Source of the DNA: Atlantibacter hermannii
GTDB lineage: Bacteria > Pseudomonadota > Gammaproteobacteria > Enterobacterales > Enterobacteriaceae
DNA length: 44,678 nucleotides
Direction of reading: 5' to 3'
Assembly: GCF_009907385.1 (NCBI RefSeq)
Contig: NZ_JAAATR010000016.1
Span: 1 to 44,678 of the forward strand
The notes under the pieces were generated by a model that ran no database searches, was not told the DNA's origin, and saw nothing but the letters and a program-made list of their open reading frames with translations. The translations under genes were made by a program, and so were the position numbers. Every line of letters begins with the position of its first letter. Positions within the stretch are counted from its first letter, which is position 1. Of the stretch, positions 16,006-23,972 are shown one piece after another.

Positions 16006-17955
16006 CTAATATTCGAGCGGCCTCCCCCCGGTCGTATAAGCCAGAGCAGTGTTCGGATTGATGCCTGCTATGACTTTATTCTTTTTGTAAGAGATGATCG
16101 GGTTGTATGGTAATTGTGTGGTCAGAGTACGGCGATTCCTTGCGGAAACCGCTTTAGAGCCCTTCCCGTTAATCATATAGACTTGATAGTCGAGCAGATT
16201 CTCACCTGTTTTATTAAAGAATCCAGTTAGACCCGGGGTACGTCCTTTAAAATAGAACTCCAACCCATCAGGGACATTGTTCCACTGAGGGTAGCATGCT
16301 GTAACATCTGATTTTTCCCCATACCAGGCGAGGTAAGCATTCGCATTTTCCTCTGTGGTAAACAGAGTGCATTTATCACCAGCTGTTTGACTAAGCAGGT
16401 CCGTATACTGACGTACGCGCGAGTAAAGAGTTACGTTTTTTTCCAGATTCTTAAGAGTGAATCCAGTAGGTTGATAAGTGAACACGGTACTGAAATTTAC
16501 GTTTTTTCCATAAAGGTTTTCAGCCACCACAGTAATCTCGTGATCCGAATTAACTGCTAAATCGTCTCCAACCGGCAGGTAGTAAATACCTTTATAATTT
16601 GTAGGTGTTAACGAAACTACTTTGTTGTCTATTGTTACTGATTTTATGTCAGCAACCCCAGCCTGCCCCTGGAAAGCTGCAACGATAATCTCGTTCAGGA
16701 AGTATACGGGTGCTCGTTTAGTTAATACCTGCCCATCTTTGAGAACCATAAGCGTTGGGTTATCAGACAGCATCAGTTTGCTTTCAGGCTCAGTGTACGT
16801 AGAAGAGTTTTTGCTCGTATTTTCTACTGTAAAAGTCGCTGCGTAGGACCCGTTTATAAGATCCGTTAAGTCAAAGATATAGAGGTACTCATCACCGACT
16901 TTTTGAGGTCCACTTACCGGCTGTAAAGTTCTACGTAAAGGGGTTGCCCAGGACTGTTTGAAATCAATCTCAGTGCCATCATCTAAAGTCACTTTAGTCG
17001 TCGGCTTAAACACGCCATCCGGAGTCATAGTGAGCGACATAGCTGTTGGGAGCCACCATTCACCTTCTGTTTCTTGCTGGGGTACCTTAACGGCCACAGC
17101 AACGGTTTTGGCTCCGGTATAGATGTCCTGGCCACCTACTTTGATTGTTTTAGCCTCATCGGTAAAATTCCAAAGTGTATGGTCTACTACAGGAGGCCGA
17201 TAATCCCAGTTAACAACAAGCTTTTTGGATTCAGGAGGTGCGAAATAATTATTCTTAGAGTTTGCTGTAATTGTGATATCACGTGAACCCAAAAGTTCAT
17301 CTGTATCACTGGCCTTAATGCTTCCAACTTCAATGGTACAGGAAGTTCCGCCAATAGGTACTTCACAGGCGGAGCCTGAACCTATTGAGATGTATTGAAT
17401 ATAATTGCGGGGTTCAACAGAAACAGCGATATCTTTGATCGCTTCATCCTTTAAATACGATTTGAAAGAAAAGCCGTCATAGACTAATCCGTTCAGGGAT
17501 GATTTAAGACCGGTGATAGTTGGTTTTACCGGTGCCACACTTTTGATTGAATATTCACCTTTTACTATTTCAACTTTTTTCCGTTCAGAACCAGAGAAGT
17601 AAGAAATCTTGTAAGGTAGTTTTAAATCACCGGTGGTGTTGGGAACGCCTGAAAGAGTGAAGCCGTTAGAAGTTAATCCCAAGGTATTGGGTAACCACTC
17701 AAAAAAACAAACGAGGTTATCAACAGAGGAAGTCGCTCGATCATCAACCGTTACATTACAGGCTGTGCCTGCACCTGAGGCAGTGATAGTGTTAGAATTA
17801 ACGTATGCAACAAAGTCGCCCGGCCCCGGGTCAAAGGATACGGCTGGCAAATCAGCCTGTAGCTTTCCTGAAATCATAATCGCTTCAGCATAGACCGCTT
17901 TAATCGGAGCAATTAAAGAAAACAACAGGGCTAAACCTAAACCTGATTTTCTCAT
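16006..17955 (-). CDS. RSP-like Ig-domain surface protein, N-terminal fragment
   Basis: A 649-residue frame beginning with a signal peptide (MRKSGLGLALLF start, cleavage near VYAEA at about residue 24) and continuing as beta-rich Ig/cadherin-like sequence. It stops at 16006 only because of a frame change. The minus strand reads acc-GGGGGG-agg at 16024-16029; one extra G would join it in frame to the downstream fragment and give one protein of about 1440 residues. This matches the size class of the exported Ig-like RSP protein of IncHI plasmids. If truncated as shown, it would lose more than half of its modules. The preceding htd genes end 120 bp upstream, so a promoter between them is possible. 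Confidence 0.7.
   Translation of the reverse strand: MRKSGLGLALLFSLIAPIKAVYAEAIMISGKLQADLPAVSFDPGPGDFVAYVNSNTITASGAGTACNVTVDDRATSSVDNLVCFFEWLPNTLGLTSNGFTLSGVPNTTGDLKLPYKISYFSGSERKKVEIVKGEYSIKSVAPVKPTITGLKSSLNGLVYDGFSFKSYLKDEAIKDIAVSVEPRNYIQYISIGSGSACEVPIGGTSCTIEVGSIKASDTDELLGSRDITITANSKNNYFAPPESKKLVVNWDYRPPVVDHTLWNFTDEAKTIKVGGQDIYTGAKTVAVAVKVPQQETEGEWWLPTAMSLTMTPDGVFKPTTKVTLDDGTEIDFKQSWATPLRRTLQPVSGPQKVGDEYLYIFDLTDLINGSYAATFTVENTSKNSSTYTEPESKLMLSDNPTLMVLKDGQVLTKRAPVYFLNEIIVAAFQGQAGVADIKSVTIDNKVVSLTPTNYKGIYYLPVGDDLAVNSDHEITVVAENLYGKNVNFSTVFTYQPTGFTLKNLEKNVTLYSRVRQYTDLLSQTAGDKCTLFTTEENANAYLAWYGEKSDVTACYPQWNNVPDGLEFYFKGRTPGLTGFFNKTGENLLDYQVYMINGKGSKAVSARNRRTLTTQLPYNPIISYKKNKVIAGINPNTALAYTTGGRPLEY
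16985..16995. repeat. AAAGTNACTTT site 7
   Basis: Exact copy with N=C in the N-terminal RSP-like fragment, read as K-V-T-L. The palindrome extends to 15 bp as CTAAAGTCACTTTAG. Confidence 0.8.
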
Positions 17956-18074
17956 GACGAATACCTGTTTTTCTGAGCAAAATTAAACTCACTTTACGAT
18001 GAAAAACAGAAATATCCGTTCGTATAACATTTAAAAAAACCTGTATTTTTCCGTATATTCCGTATGTTAATGCG

Positions 18075-18629
18075 CTATTTTGAATTCTTGGCTTCAGATA
18101 AGCGAAGCGCGGTAATTATAGACTCGGAGCTTACCCAGGGCGTTTTTTGAGCAAGATATCCAAGTATGTAGAGGCCAATTTTAACGCAATCCATTTGTGA
18201 GACGGGGACCATGTGCATGAAGGGTTTTAAGCCATCTTTATCGACTGGAACTATCCCTGCGGATAACAACAAACCGCCCCTCTCGTTTGGGGTAACGCTT
18301 ATATTTTTGTATACGACGTGGCCATGATGTGAGGTTTTCCTCTTATCAATCTTTAAAGTATGCATGATTCTAAGAAATACAGATGCCATCTGCATAACTT
18401 CATTCGTCGACAATTTTAGAAGTACAGAACGGTTTGAGCCCCAGTCATAATCTTTTTTTGCGTTCCTTGGAGCGACGTGCAATGTAAGATAATAATTATC
18501 AATCTCATTTGAAAAAGGTGAAGGTTTTGATGAGCTAACATCTTCATTGTTCATCTCAATGACAAGGGCTGCATCCTGACCAAATGCTTTAACATTATGG
18601 TTTTTAAGAGCGAAGTCTGAAGTTGCCAT
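18075..18629 (-). CDS. third gene of the htd-type transfer-control operon
   Basis: A 184-residue soluble protein from the ATG at 18629. The frame can be extended to a GTG at 18656, but the ATG avoids overlap with the preceding stop. No known motif stands out; the composition is that of a mixed alpha/beta cytoplasmic protein. In R27 the htd genes (htdA, htdF, htdK) occupy this position between the partition region and the RSP/trh genes, and loss of htdA derepresses transfer. The protein is therefore a positional candidate for htdF or htdK. An AAAGTNACTTT copy lies immediately upstream of the start, overlapping the preceding stop codon. Confidence 0.55.
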   Translation of the reverse strand: MATSDFALKNHNVKAFGQDAALVIEMNNEDVSSSKPSPFSNEIDNYYLTLHVAPRNAKKDYDWGSNRSVLLKLSTNEVMQMASVFLRIMHTLKIDKRKTSHHGHVVYKNISVTPNERGGLLLSAGIVPVDKDGLKPFMHMVPVSQMDCVKIGLYILGYLAQKTPWVSSESIITALRLSEAKNSK

Positions 18630-18633
18630 ATAA

Positions 18634-18644
18634 AAAGTCACTTT
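18634..18644. repeat. AAAGTNACTTT site 8
   Basis: Exact copy with N=C spanning the stop codon of the second htd-type gene and lying 5 bp before the ATG of the third. Confidence 0.8.
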
Positions 18645-19063
18645 TGATAAAACCACATACCGCCTAATGATTCATCATCGGCAAGATGCTTGAAATTTGA
18701 TAGTGTAAATCCTGTTTTGGTTTCAGAAATCACCAGGCTGTAAGATGCCGTATGTACAAGGCGAGAATTGTTTAGATCAAGATCATCACAAAAACCAGGG
18801 CTTTTGACGGGGTCAGCCTTTTCAACAAAAGTTACTTTTGAAGCGATGCCGTTGATCACGATTTTCTCGTTATCAGCAATTTTAATGTTTAAAGAAGGCG
18901 AGCTTTTATCACATGGCAGGAAGAGTGATGTCTTTTTAAATGTGTTTCCAGTGAAGTCCAAAAGGTCAGGTTTAACCGGAACATTGTTTAGGATTTTATA
19001 AACTCCAGCAAATGCACATAACACAACAAAACCAGATAAAACATATCTAATCTTAGACTTCAT
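18638..19063 (-). CDS. second gene of the htd-type operon, membrane-anchored
   Basis: A 141-residue protein with an N-terminal membrane segment (about residues 6-24, VLSGFVVLCAFAGVYKIL) that could also be an uncleaved signal. The rest is polar and beta-rich with two Cys (near residues 51 and 93), suggesting a periplasmic domain. It overlaps the end of the preceding gene by 11 bp and is followed by the next start within 8 bp, so all three are co-translated. It is a positional candidate for htdF or htdK of IncHI plasmids, without a visible signature. It contains one exact AAAGTNACTTT copy encoding K-V-T-F. Confidence 0.55.
   Translation of the reverse strand: MKSKIRYVLSGFVVLCAFAGVYKILNNVPVKPDLLDFTGNTFKKTSLFLPCDKSSPSLNIKIADNEKIVINGIASKVTFVEKADPVKSPGFCDDLDLNNSRLVHTASYSLVISETKTGFTLSNFKHLADDESLGGMWFYQK
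18828..18838. repeat. AAAGTNACTTT site 9
   Basis: Exact copy with N=T in the second htd-type gene, read as K-V-T-F. The palindrome extends to 15 bp as CAAAAGTTACTTTTG. It is 194 bp from site 8, the closest pair in the window. Confidence 0.8.
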
Positions 19064-19505
19064 CCCCCAGTTCCTCTCCTAAAAGTTTTAACGCGCTTAC
19101 GCACATAAGCCTCAACTGATACAGTAAGTTATCAGCGGTTATTCCACCAACGAAGGTAACTGTACGTCGTATTGATGCTCCGCCAGGCTCGCACTGGATA
19201 TGGCCAATACCAGAATCACGGAGGAAGTCATTTTCTGCACTTACAAGGTCTGACTCTACAGGTGGAATGATAACTTCAATGAGTATTGTATCAACTGGGG
19301 CCCACTCCCAATCGAACTTAAGAGAGGAAATTGGGGATATAGAAACAAGAAGCTCATCAATATTAAAAATTACGGGTTTTATTCCCATAACCTCAGACTG
19401 AATGAAGTGGCTTTCTACCATAACTACCGGAAACTCTGAAATAGTCAGAACTCCGATTAACTGGTCTCGGCGTAAACCATGTATTAGTGAGTTGCGAGAT
19501 AGCAT
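19053..19505 (-). CDS. htdA: first gene of the htd-type operon, likely HtdA
   Basis: A 150-residue soluble protein from the ATG at 19505, which has an AAAGG box 8 bases upstream. A longer frame to 19532 would need a TTG and is not preferred. The N-terminus is SRNSLIHGLRRDQLIG; there is no membrane segment. HtdA of IncHI plasmids is a negative regulator that counteracts the TrhR/TrhY activators of the transfer operons. I assign it from operon position and length, not from a recognised motif. The two following genes overlap or abut, giving one three-gene transcript. The region upstream is AT-rich and gene-free until the parMR terminator. Confidence 0.5.
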   Translation of the reverse strand: MLSRNSLIHGLRRDQLIGVLTISEFPVVMVESHFIQSEVMGIKPVIFNIDELLVSISPISSLKFDWEWAPVDTILIEVIIPPVESDLVSAENDFLRDSGIGHIQCEPGGASIRRTVTFVGGITADNLLYQLRLMCVSALKLLGEELGDEV

Positions 19506-19828
19506 TCGATCAGCCTTTATTATAATAATCAATCATTTGGGACAAGGACAAAAGGGATTACAGAAACGAAGATTCTACATGAACATCGTTGTCAGTGACC
19601 TTAGGTCCATCGGGTATAAGGGTATCAAAAAATCCTTACATAACCATTAAACCACAAAGACTTTTTACGTAAAATAATAATTAAGTACCAGATTTATTAA
19701 GATAATTCTTAGGTTTTTTACAAATTTAGGAAAAATCCGCACTTCCTGTAACAGCATCCAAATTAACCTAAAATACCGTTTCATTAACAGTAATTTTACA
19801 GATTCAGCTGAAGCCTGAGTTTATTATA
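19506..19828. other. gene-free stretch upstream of the htd-type operon
   Basis: AT-rich DNA between the htd start and the parMR terminator. It should contain the htd promoter, but I see no strong sigma-70 match. AAATACCGTTTCAT at 19771-19784 matches 13 of 14 bases of a sequence at 22985-22998 before the plus-strand four-gene operon. No gene is supported here. Confidence 0.5.
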
Positions 19829-19860
19829 ACAAAAAAAAGGCCAGCAAGTATGCTGGCTTT
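19829..19860 (-). terminator. terminator of the parMR operon
   Basis: GCCAGCA and TGCTGGC pair around a 4-base loop, and on the minus strand eight T follow. It lies 48 bp after the TAG that ended the uninterrupted parR gene, supporting that reading frame. Confidence 0.85.
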
Positions 19861-19907
19861 CCTGGTAAGACAAGTTGAACTCAGAAGTCGATTGTACTGT
19901 CTCTCAC

Positions 19908-20053
19908 CTATCTTGCCAAAGTCGCTAGTCGCTTGTTTGCCTTAGCTTTAGATTTTATGCTTATGGAGGCGGTTTGATTTTCATCCGATACTTTTTCTAG
20001 CACTGGCACCACAGAGGAAATGGACTTTTCTTTTGAAATTTTGGATGCACCTG
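19908..20053 (-). pseudogene. parR: 3' remnant of parR beyond the insertion
   Basis: When IS and one copy of the 9-bp duplication are removed, the parR frame runs on from codon ...SSGA into SKISKEK and continues 48 codons to a TAG at 19908-19910. The end is basic (KAKANKRLATLAR), as is common for DNA-binding tails. The restored gene would be 639 bp, 212 residues. In this copy the piece has no start and is not expressed as part of ParR. Confidence 0.8.
20045..20053. repeat. left 9-bp target-site duplication
   Basis: ATGCACCTG directly abuts the left end of the insertion and is identical to 21111-21119. A perfect duplication points to a simple, fairly recent transposition. Confidence 0.95.
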
Positions 20054-21110
20054 GGCTTTGTTGAATAAATCAGATTTCGGGTAAGTCTCCCCCGTAGCGG
20101 GTTGTGTTTTCAGGCAATACGCACGCTTTCAGGCATACCTGCTTTCGTCATTTTGTTCAGCGCTCGTACCAGGGCCATAGCCTCCGCAACCTGACCATCG
20201 TAGTCACGCAGCGTCAGTGAACCCCCGAACAGCTGTTTTACCCGGTACATCGCCGTTTCCGCTATCGAGCGACGGTTGTAATCTGTTGTCCATTTCCACC
20301 GCGCATTACTCCCGGTCATTCGCTGATTAGCCACTGCACGGTTACGGTCTGCATATTCACCGGGCCAGTAACCCGCACCTTTTCGGGGAGGGATAAGCGC
20401 GCTGATTTTCTTACGCCGCAGTTCATCGTGACATAGCCGGGTATCGTAAGCGCCATCGGCGGCGGCTGACCTGATTTTCCGGTGGGTTTGCCGGATTAAC
20501 CCGGGGAAGGCCTCTGAGTCCGTAACATTGTTCAGCGACAGGTCAGCGCAGATGATTTCATGTGTTTTACTGTCAACGGCGAGATGCAGCTTACGCCAGA
20601 TACGGCGGCGTTCCTGGCCATGCTTTTTGACTTTCCACTCGCCTTCACCGAAGACCTTCAGCCCGGTGGAATCAATTACCAGGTGTGCGATTTCACCCCG
20701 GGTGGACGTTTTGAAACTGACATTAACCGACTTTGCCCGCCTGCTGACACAGCTGTAATCCGGGCAGCGTAGCGGAACGTTCATCAGAGAAAAAATGGAA
20801 TCAATAAAGCCCTGCGCAGCGCGCAGGGTCAGCCTGAATACGCGTTTAATGACCAGCACAGTCGTGATGGCAAGGTCAGAATAGCGCTGAGGTCTGCCTC
20901 GTGAAGAAGGTGTTGCTGACTCATACCAGGCCTGAATAGCTTCATCATCCAGCCAGAAAGTTATGGAGCCACGGTTGATGAGGGCTTTATTGTAGGTGGG
21001 CCAGTTGGTGATTTTGAACTTTTGCTTTGCCACGGAACGGTCTGCGTTGTCGGGAAGATGCGTGATCTGATCCTTCAACTCAGCAAAAGTTCGATTTATT
21101 CAACAAAGCC
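20054..21110 (-). mobile_element. complete IS903-type insertion (IS5 family)
   Basis: The element is exactly 1057 bp, the length of IS903, with perfect 18-bp terminal inverted repeats GGCTTTGTTGAATAAATC at 20054-20071 and its complement at 21093-21110. It carries one transposase gene on the minus strand and is flanked by the 9-bp duplication ATGCACCTG. Its base composition is clearly richer in G and C than the plasmid around it. It interrupts parR in the same orientation as the gene. Confidence 0.97.
20110..21078 (-). CDS. tnpA: IS903-type transposase
   Basis: A DDE transposase of the IS5 family. The frame gives 322 residues from the ATG at 21078; the standard 307-residue product starts at the GTG at 21033 (VAKQKFKITNWP). 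Catalytic landmarks include VIDSTGLK (first D), AADGAYDTR (second D) and the Y-x3-R-x4-AE-like segment NRRSIAETAMYRVK (final E). No frameshift or stop is seen, so the element is probably active. Confidence 0.95.
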   Translation of the reverse strand: MKDQITHLPDNADRSVAKQKFKITNWPTYNKALINRGSITFWLDDEAIQAWYESATPSSRGRPQRYSDLAITTVLVIKRVFRLTLRAAQGFIDSIFSLMNVPLRCPDYSCVSRRAKSVNVSFKTSTRGEIAHLVIDSTGLKVFGEGEWKVKKHGQERRRIWRKLHLAVDSKTHEIICADLSLNNVTDSEAFPGLIRQTHRKIRSAAADGAYDTRLCHDELRRKKISALIPPRKGAGYWPGEYADRNRAVANQRMTGSNARWKWTTDYNRRSIAETAMYRVKQLFGGSLTLRDYDGQVAEAMALVRALNKMTKAGMPESVRIA

Positions 21111-21612
21111 ATGCACCTGAAGAAAGTGGGCTTTCAGATGGTATAGAGGTATCGCTTCCCTCATTTTCAATCTTCACACCAAAGCAGGCATGTTCCTTTT
21201 GTACAAGGAAGGTTTCTTTTACAGAAACAGAATCCTGCTTTGAATTATCTAATTGTAGAGGTGTTAAATACTCCATAAACTTTTGATCTAAGACATTCTC
21301 TAGCAATACATTAATAGGAGGCTTAGGTTCAGTATCTATAGTATTTCCATCATTCAGAAACCTATTAAGATCTGCAAGTGTTAATCTTTCGTTTAAACCA
21401 TTTATAAAATTTGCCAAGTCAGGAAATAAATTATTTAATACCAACCCGGTACTAATAGCCGACCTAATTAAATCCAGTTGGTCACCCCTATGACAAAGTT
21501 CTGTTTTTTTCAAGAAACTATAAACATAGGGTGCTTTTCTTTCGGATATCCAGAAAGACCGGATCTGAATCCGGTCGTTATCTGCCTTATTTGAGATAGG
21601 GTATTTAGCCAT
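21100..21612 (-). pseudogene. parR: ParR-like partition adaptor, truncated by the insertion
   Basis: The 5' part of parR: host-derived codons run from the ATG at 21612 to about 21111, then the frame enters the insertion and stops after W-L-C, giving 170 residues of which about 167 are original. The intact product would have 212 residues. The N-terminal part (about 1-75) is basic and helical, as in ribbon-helix-helix centromere-binding ParR proteins, and the loss removes the C-terminal 45 residues. In ParMRC systems the ParR C-terminus contacts the ParM filament, so this system is probably impaired. The gene starts 11 bp after parM, giving one operon. The call rests on position after parM and size. 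Confidence 0.75.
21111..21119. repeat. right 9-bp target-site duplication
   Basis: ATGCACCTG, identical to the copy at 20045-20053 on the other side of the insertion. Confidence 0.95.
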
Positions 21613-21623
21613 GTTCTAGCTCA

Positions 21624-22661
21624 TTATTCTGAATAAATAGTATCAGCAATTGCCAAAGATAATGCGAACTGCGGATTGTCTACCATGATAACTTTAGCCG
21701 TTTCAAAATGTTTACGAATAGCTGTTTCGATGAGATATGAACCTCCCCCAACAAGGAAAACATTATGAGGCCTCTCTTCGACTTGTGTAACCGCTCTGAT
21801 TACTTTACTTTGCAACTTCTGTACCGCAGAGTTTACCGCATCAAAAACACCGTCACGCTTGTCCTCTGCAACCTTCAAAGCTGATTTATCATGACGATTA
21901 TCAACAAGATGATGAATGTAAGCATTACTCGTATTCAGTTTCTCAGATTCAAGATACCTGCTGATCTCATCGTAAACAATAGAACAACCAATACGGTCAA
22001 AACCTTTTACTTTCGAAATCTGTTCTAATTGCCCAGTAATACTTGCAACATCAAGAGTAGTACCACCAAGATCAATTACCAAACTTGATTCAAATGAAGC
22101 AATATCCTCAATTTCATCTGCCCGGGTCACAGCTGGTAAAGATTCAGGGAAAACAGTCACAGACAAAACGTTAAAAGAATAGCGTTTACCGTCAAGATAA
22201 CGCTCTACTGGTTTCATCAGATTATCTTTTTTTCTCTGAATATTTTCAATATTCGTTTCCCCTAAAGCAGTATAGAACTGGCTAAGTGGTAAAGTAACAA
22301 AGAGGTGAACATCCTGAGGAACTAAACCAGAAGCATGAAGTGCATGGTGAACATTTAACCGGCTAATTTCATCGTATTGGTGAGATACATCAGTCGATTC
22401 CAGTGAGTTACTAGATTCGCTGTGATGCGAAAACCTTTCCAGCCCATCAATAAGATAGTTAAAAGGATTGAGACCCTCATGGCGAACACGGAAATCTGGA
22501 ACAAAACTATTTTGTGTAAGCAAGGGAACTAATTCGTTTCTTTCATTAAGACAAACCAGTTTTGCAGCTTTACTTCCATCATCGACAACGATTTTTAAAG
22601 CTTCAGTGATATCCTGCACTGATGGTGAAACAGGACTTTCAGATTTTAATAGTTCAGCCAT
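21624..22661 (-). CDS. parM: actin-like partition ATPase ParM
   Basis: A 345-residue actin-like protein (ParM/StbA group). Visible nucleotide-binding motifs are VDDGSKAAKLV (phosphate 1, about residues 26-36), VIDLGGTTLDVASI (phosphate 2, about 193-206) and FLVGGGSYLIE (adenosine, about 305-315). Polymerising ParM pushes plasmid copies apart when bound to ParR on a centromere. In R27 a ParM/ParR module is the second of two partition systems. The gene itself is intact; only its partner is interrupted here. The upstream 363 bp should hold promoter and centromere. The ATG at 22661 has a weak AG-rich box. Confidence 0.85.
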   Translation of the reverse strand: MAELLKSESPVSPSVQDITEALKIVVDDGSKAAKLVCLNERNELVPLLTQNSFVPDFRVRHEGLNPFNYLIDGLERFSHHSESSNSLESTDVSHQYDEISRLNVHHALHASGLVPQDVHLFVTLPLSQFYTALGETNIENIQRKKDNLMKPVERYLDGKRYSFNVLSVTVFPESLPAVTRADEIEDIASFESSLVIDLGGTTLDVASITGQLEQISKVKGFDRIGCSIVYDEISRYLESEKLNTSNAYIHHLVDNRHDKSALKVAEDKRDGVFDAVNSAVQKLQSKVIRAVTQVEERPHNVFLVGGGSYLIETAIRKHFETAKVIMVDNPQFALSLAIADTIYSE

Positions 22662-23024
22662 AAAAACTCTCTTTTATTAATAGGACCATATTAGATATTA
22701 ACTTTATACATTAATGGTGACCTATTATCAACATTAACACTATTAAAAAAATACGTAAGTCTATGTTATTTCAGCATCCTTCCATTTTAAATACCTTACC
22801 GTTAAATTTCCTGTATTCATGTATTAACCATGTTTATAAAGGAGCCAATTATAATCAGAAAGTTACTTTGCATCCTAAGTATGAACTGTTTGAGAGCCAG
22901 GACTGGGGCCTTTACCTGTAAGTAACAAAGGTCCTTAGGCTTAGAATCCAAAATGACGCCTTTTTGTAAAAAAATCATAGTTCGAAATACCGTATCATCG
23001 ATGTAAACATACGTAGAGGAATTT
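22662..23024. promoter_or_regulatory. divergent control region and likely parMR centromere
   Basis: This gene-free region separates parM from the divergent four-gene operon. It contains short repeated ATTAAC-like words (near 22694, 22708, 22730 and 22822) that could be ParR-binding repeats, since parC usually lies just upstream of parM. It also holds an exact AAAGTNACTTT site (22859-22869) and the sequence AAATACCGTATCAT (22985-22998). Promoters for both directions are expected, but none is certain by eye. Confidence 0.45.
22859..22869. repeat. AAAGTNACTTT site 10
   Basis: Exact copy with N=T between genes, in the divergent region between parM and the four-gene operon. Confidence 0.8.
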
Positions 23025-23972
23025 ATGGCAGCTGAGCACGTCCAAACTATAGACCTTACAAACTTCTCCGGAAGGATTTTCTTTCTGGCAGATCCTCATG
23101 GACATTACTCTGCGCTGTGCAACTTGATCCAATCAGTTACAAAGCCAGAAGAAGAGATAGTAATTTTCTCTACTGGAAATTTGTTTGACTATGGGCCGGA
23201 ACCCATAGAATTGATGAAGGCGATAAACAGTGGCTTTTTCGATGGACGTTTTGTGAGGCATTTCTCAGCTGCCGGAGCCGGAGAAGAAATGTTAAAAAAA
23301 TTGTTACCATTAAACAAAGACCGGAGAACATTTTACCCCAGCACATACCTCAATGAGAGATGGTGTGTAATGGGCGGAAAGTGGCATAAAGCTGTGAATC
23401 GTTACTATTTAGAGGAAGAGGTAAAAAAACTTCTTAATACCCAGCTTGGTACGATGATGCAGATTTTACTAAAAGGCGATATAAAAATTGGGGTTTGCCC
23501 TTCTGATTACGCCCCTATCCGCACATCATTCACTGATACTTATAATGCGCTTCAAGCATTCAACTATGCCAATGTGAATATTTTTCAGAGCCAGTTTCTA
23601 TTCGGTATGGACCATGCCGTAATACCAATGATGATAAATGACGTCAACCTTATGGTCCTAGGTAGGAATCCTGTAAACAGCATTCGAAAAGCCCATGGTC
23701 GTACTCAAAACAATCTTCCAGTACTGATCGGTAATTGTTTGCATATAAATACTGGATCACTCTATATGTCAAAATTAGAAGACCAGGTAATAGTTGCTCC
23801 GGGTATACCGCAAACTGACTCACCAGCACTTACATTAGTAGAAATAATCATGAAGAACAATCCAGTTTTATTGTGTCATCAGCTAATACAAACAACAAAC
23901 AAGTTTTATTCACTTAAAACCTATCCTTTAGAACTCGATTCGATTGAAAACAACATTGAGGTAACAAGATGA
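23025..23972 (+). CDS. degenerate PPP-type phosphatase (probable pseudo-enzyme)
   Basis: A 315-residue cytoplasmic protein with the layout of PrpA/PphA-type metallophosphatases. The first metal motif is kept as ADPHGHY (usual GDIHG). The others are altered: STGNLFDYGPE instead of GDLVDRGP, AAGAGEEM instead of GNHE, VCPSD where a metal-binding His is usual, and VLGRNPV instead of VxGHTP. At least four of the expected metal or phosphate ligands are missing, so catalysis is doubtful and a binding or scaffold role more likely. An AGAGGA box precedes the ATG. Its stop overlaps the next start by 4 bp, making it the first gene of a four-gene operon. Confidence 0.65.
   Translation: MAAEHVQTIDLTNFSGRIFFLADPHGHYSALCNLIQSVTKPEEEIVIFSTGNLFDYGPEPIELMKAINSGFFDGRFVRHFSAAGAGEEMLKKLLPLNKDRRTFYPSTYLNERWCVMGGKWHKAVNRYYLEEEVKKLLNTQLGTMMQILLKGDIKIGVCPSDYAPIRTSFTDTYNALQAFNYANVNIFQSQFLFGMDHAVIPMMINDVNLMVLGRNPVNSIRKAHGRTQNNLPVLIGNCLHINTGSLYMSKLEDQVIVAPGIPQTDSPALTLVEIIMKNNPVLLCHQLIQTTNKFYSLKTYPLELDSIENNIEVTR

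Noticed and set aside
16000..16035. Programmed ribosomal frameshifting in the RSP-like gene
   Set aside because: There is a G tract but no clear slippery heptamer with a downstream stem, and nothing in the sequence favours it over a simple indel or slippage.
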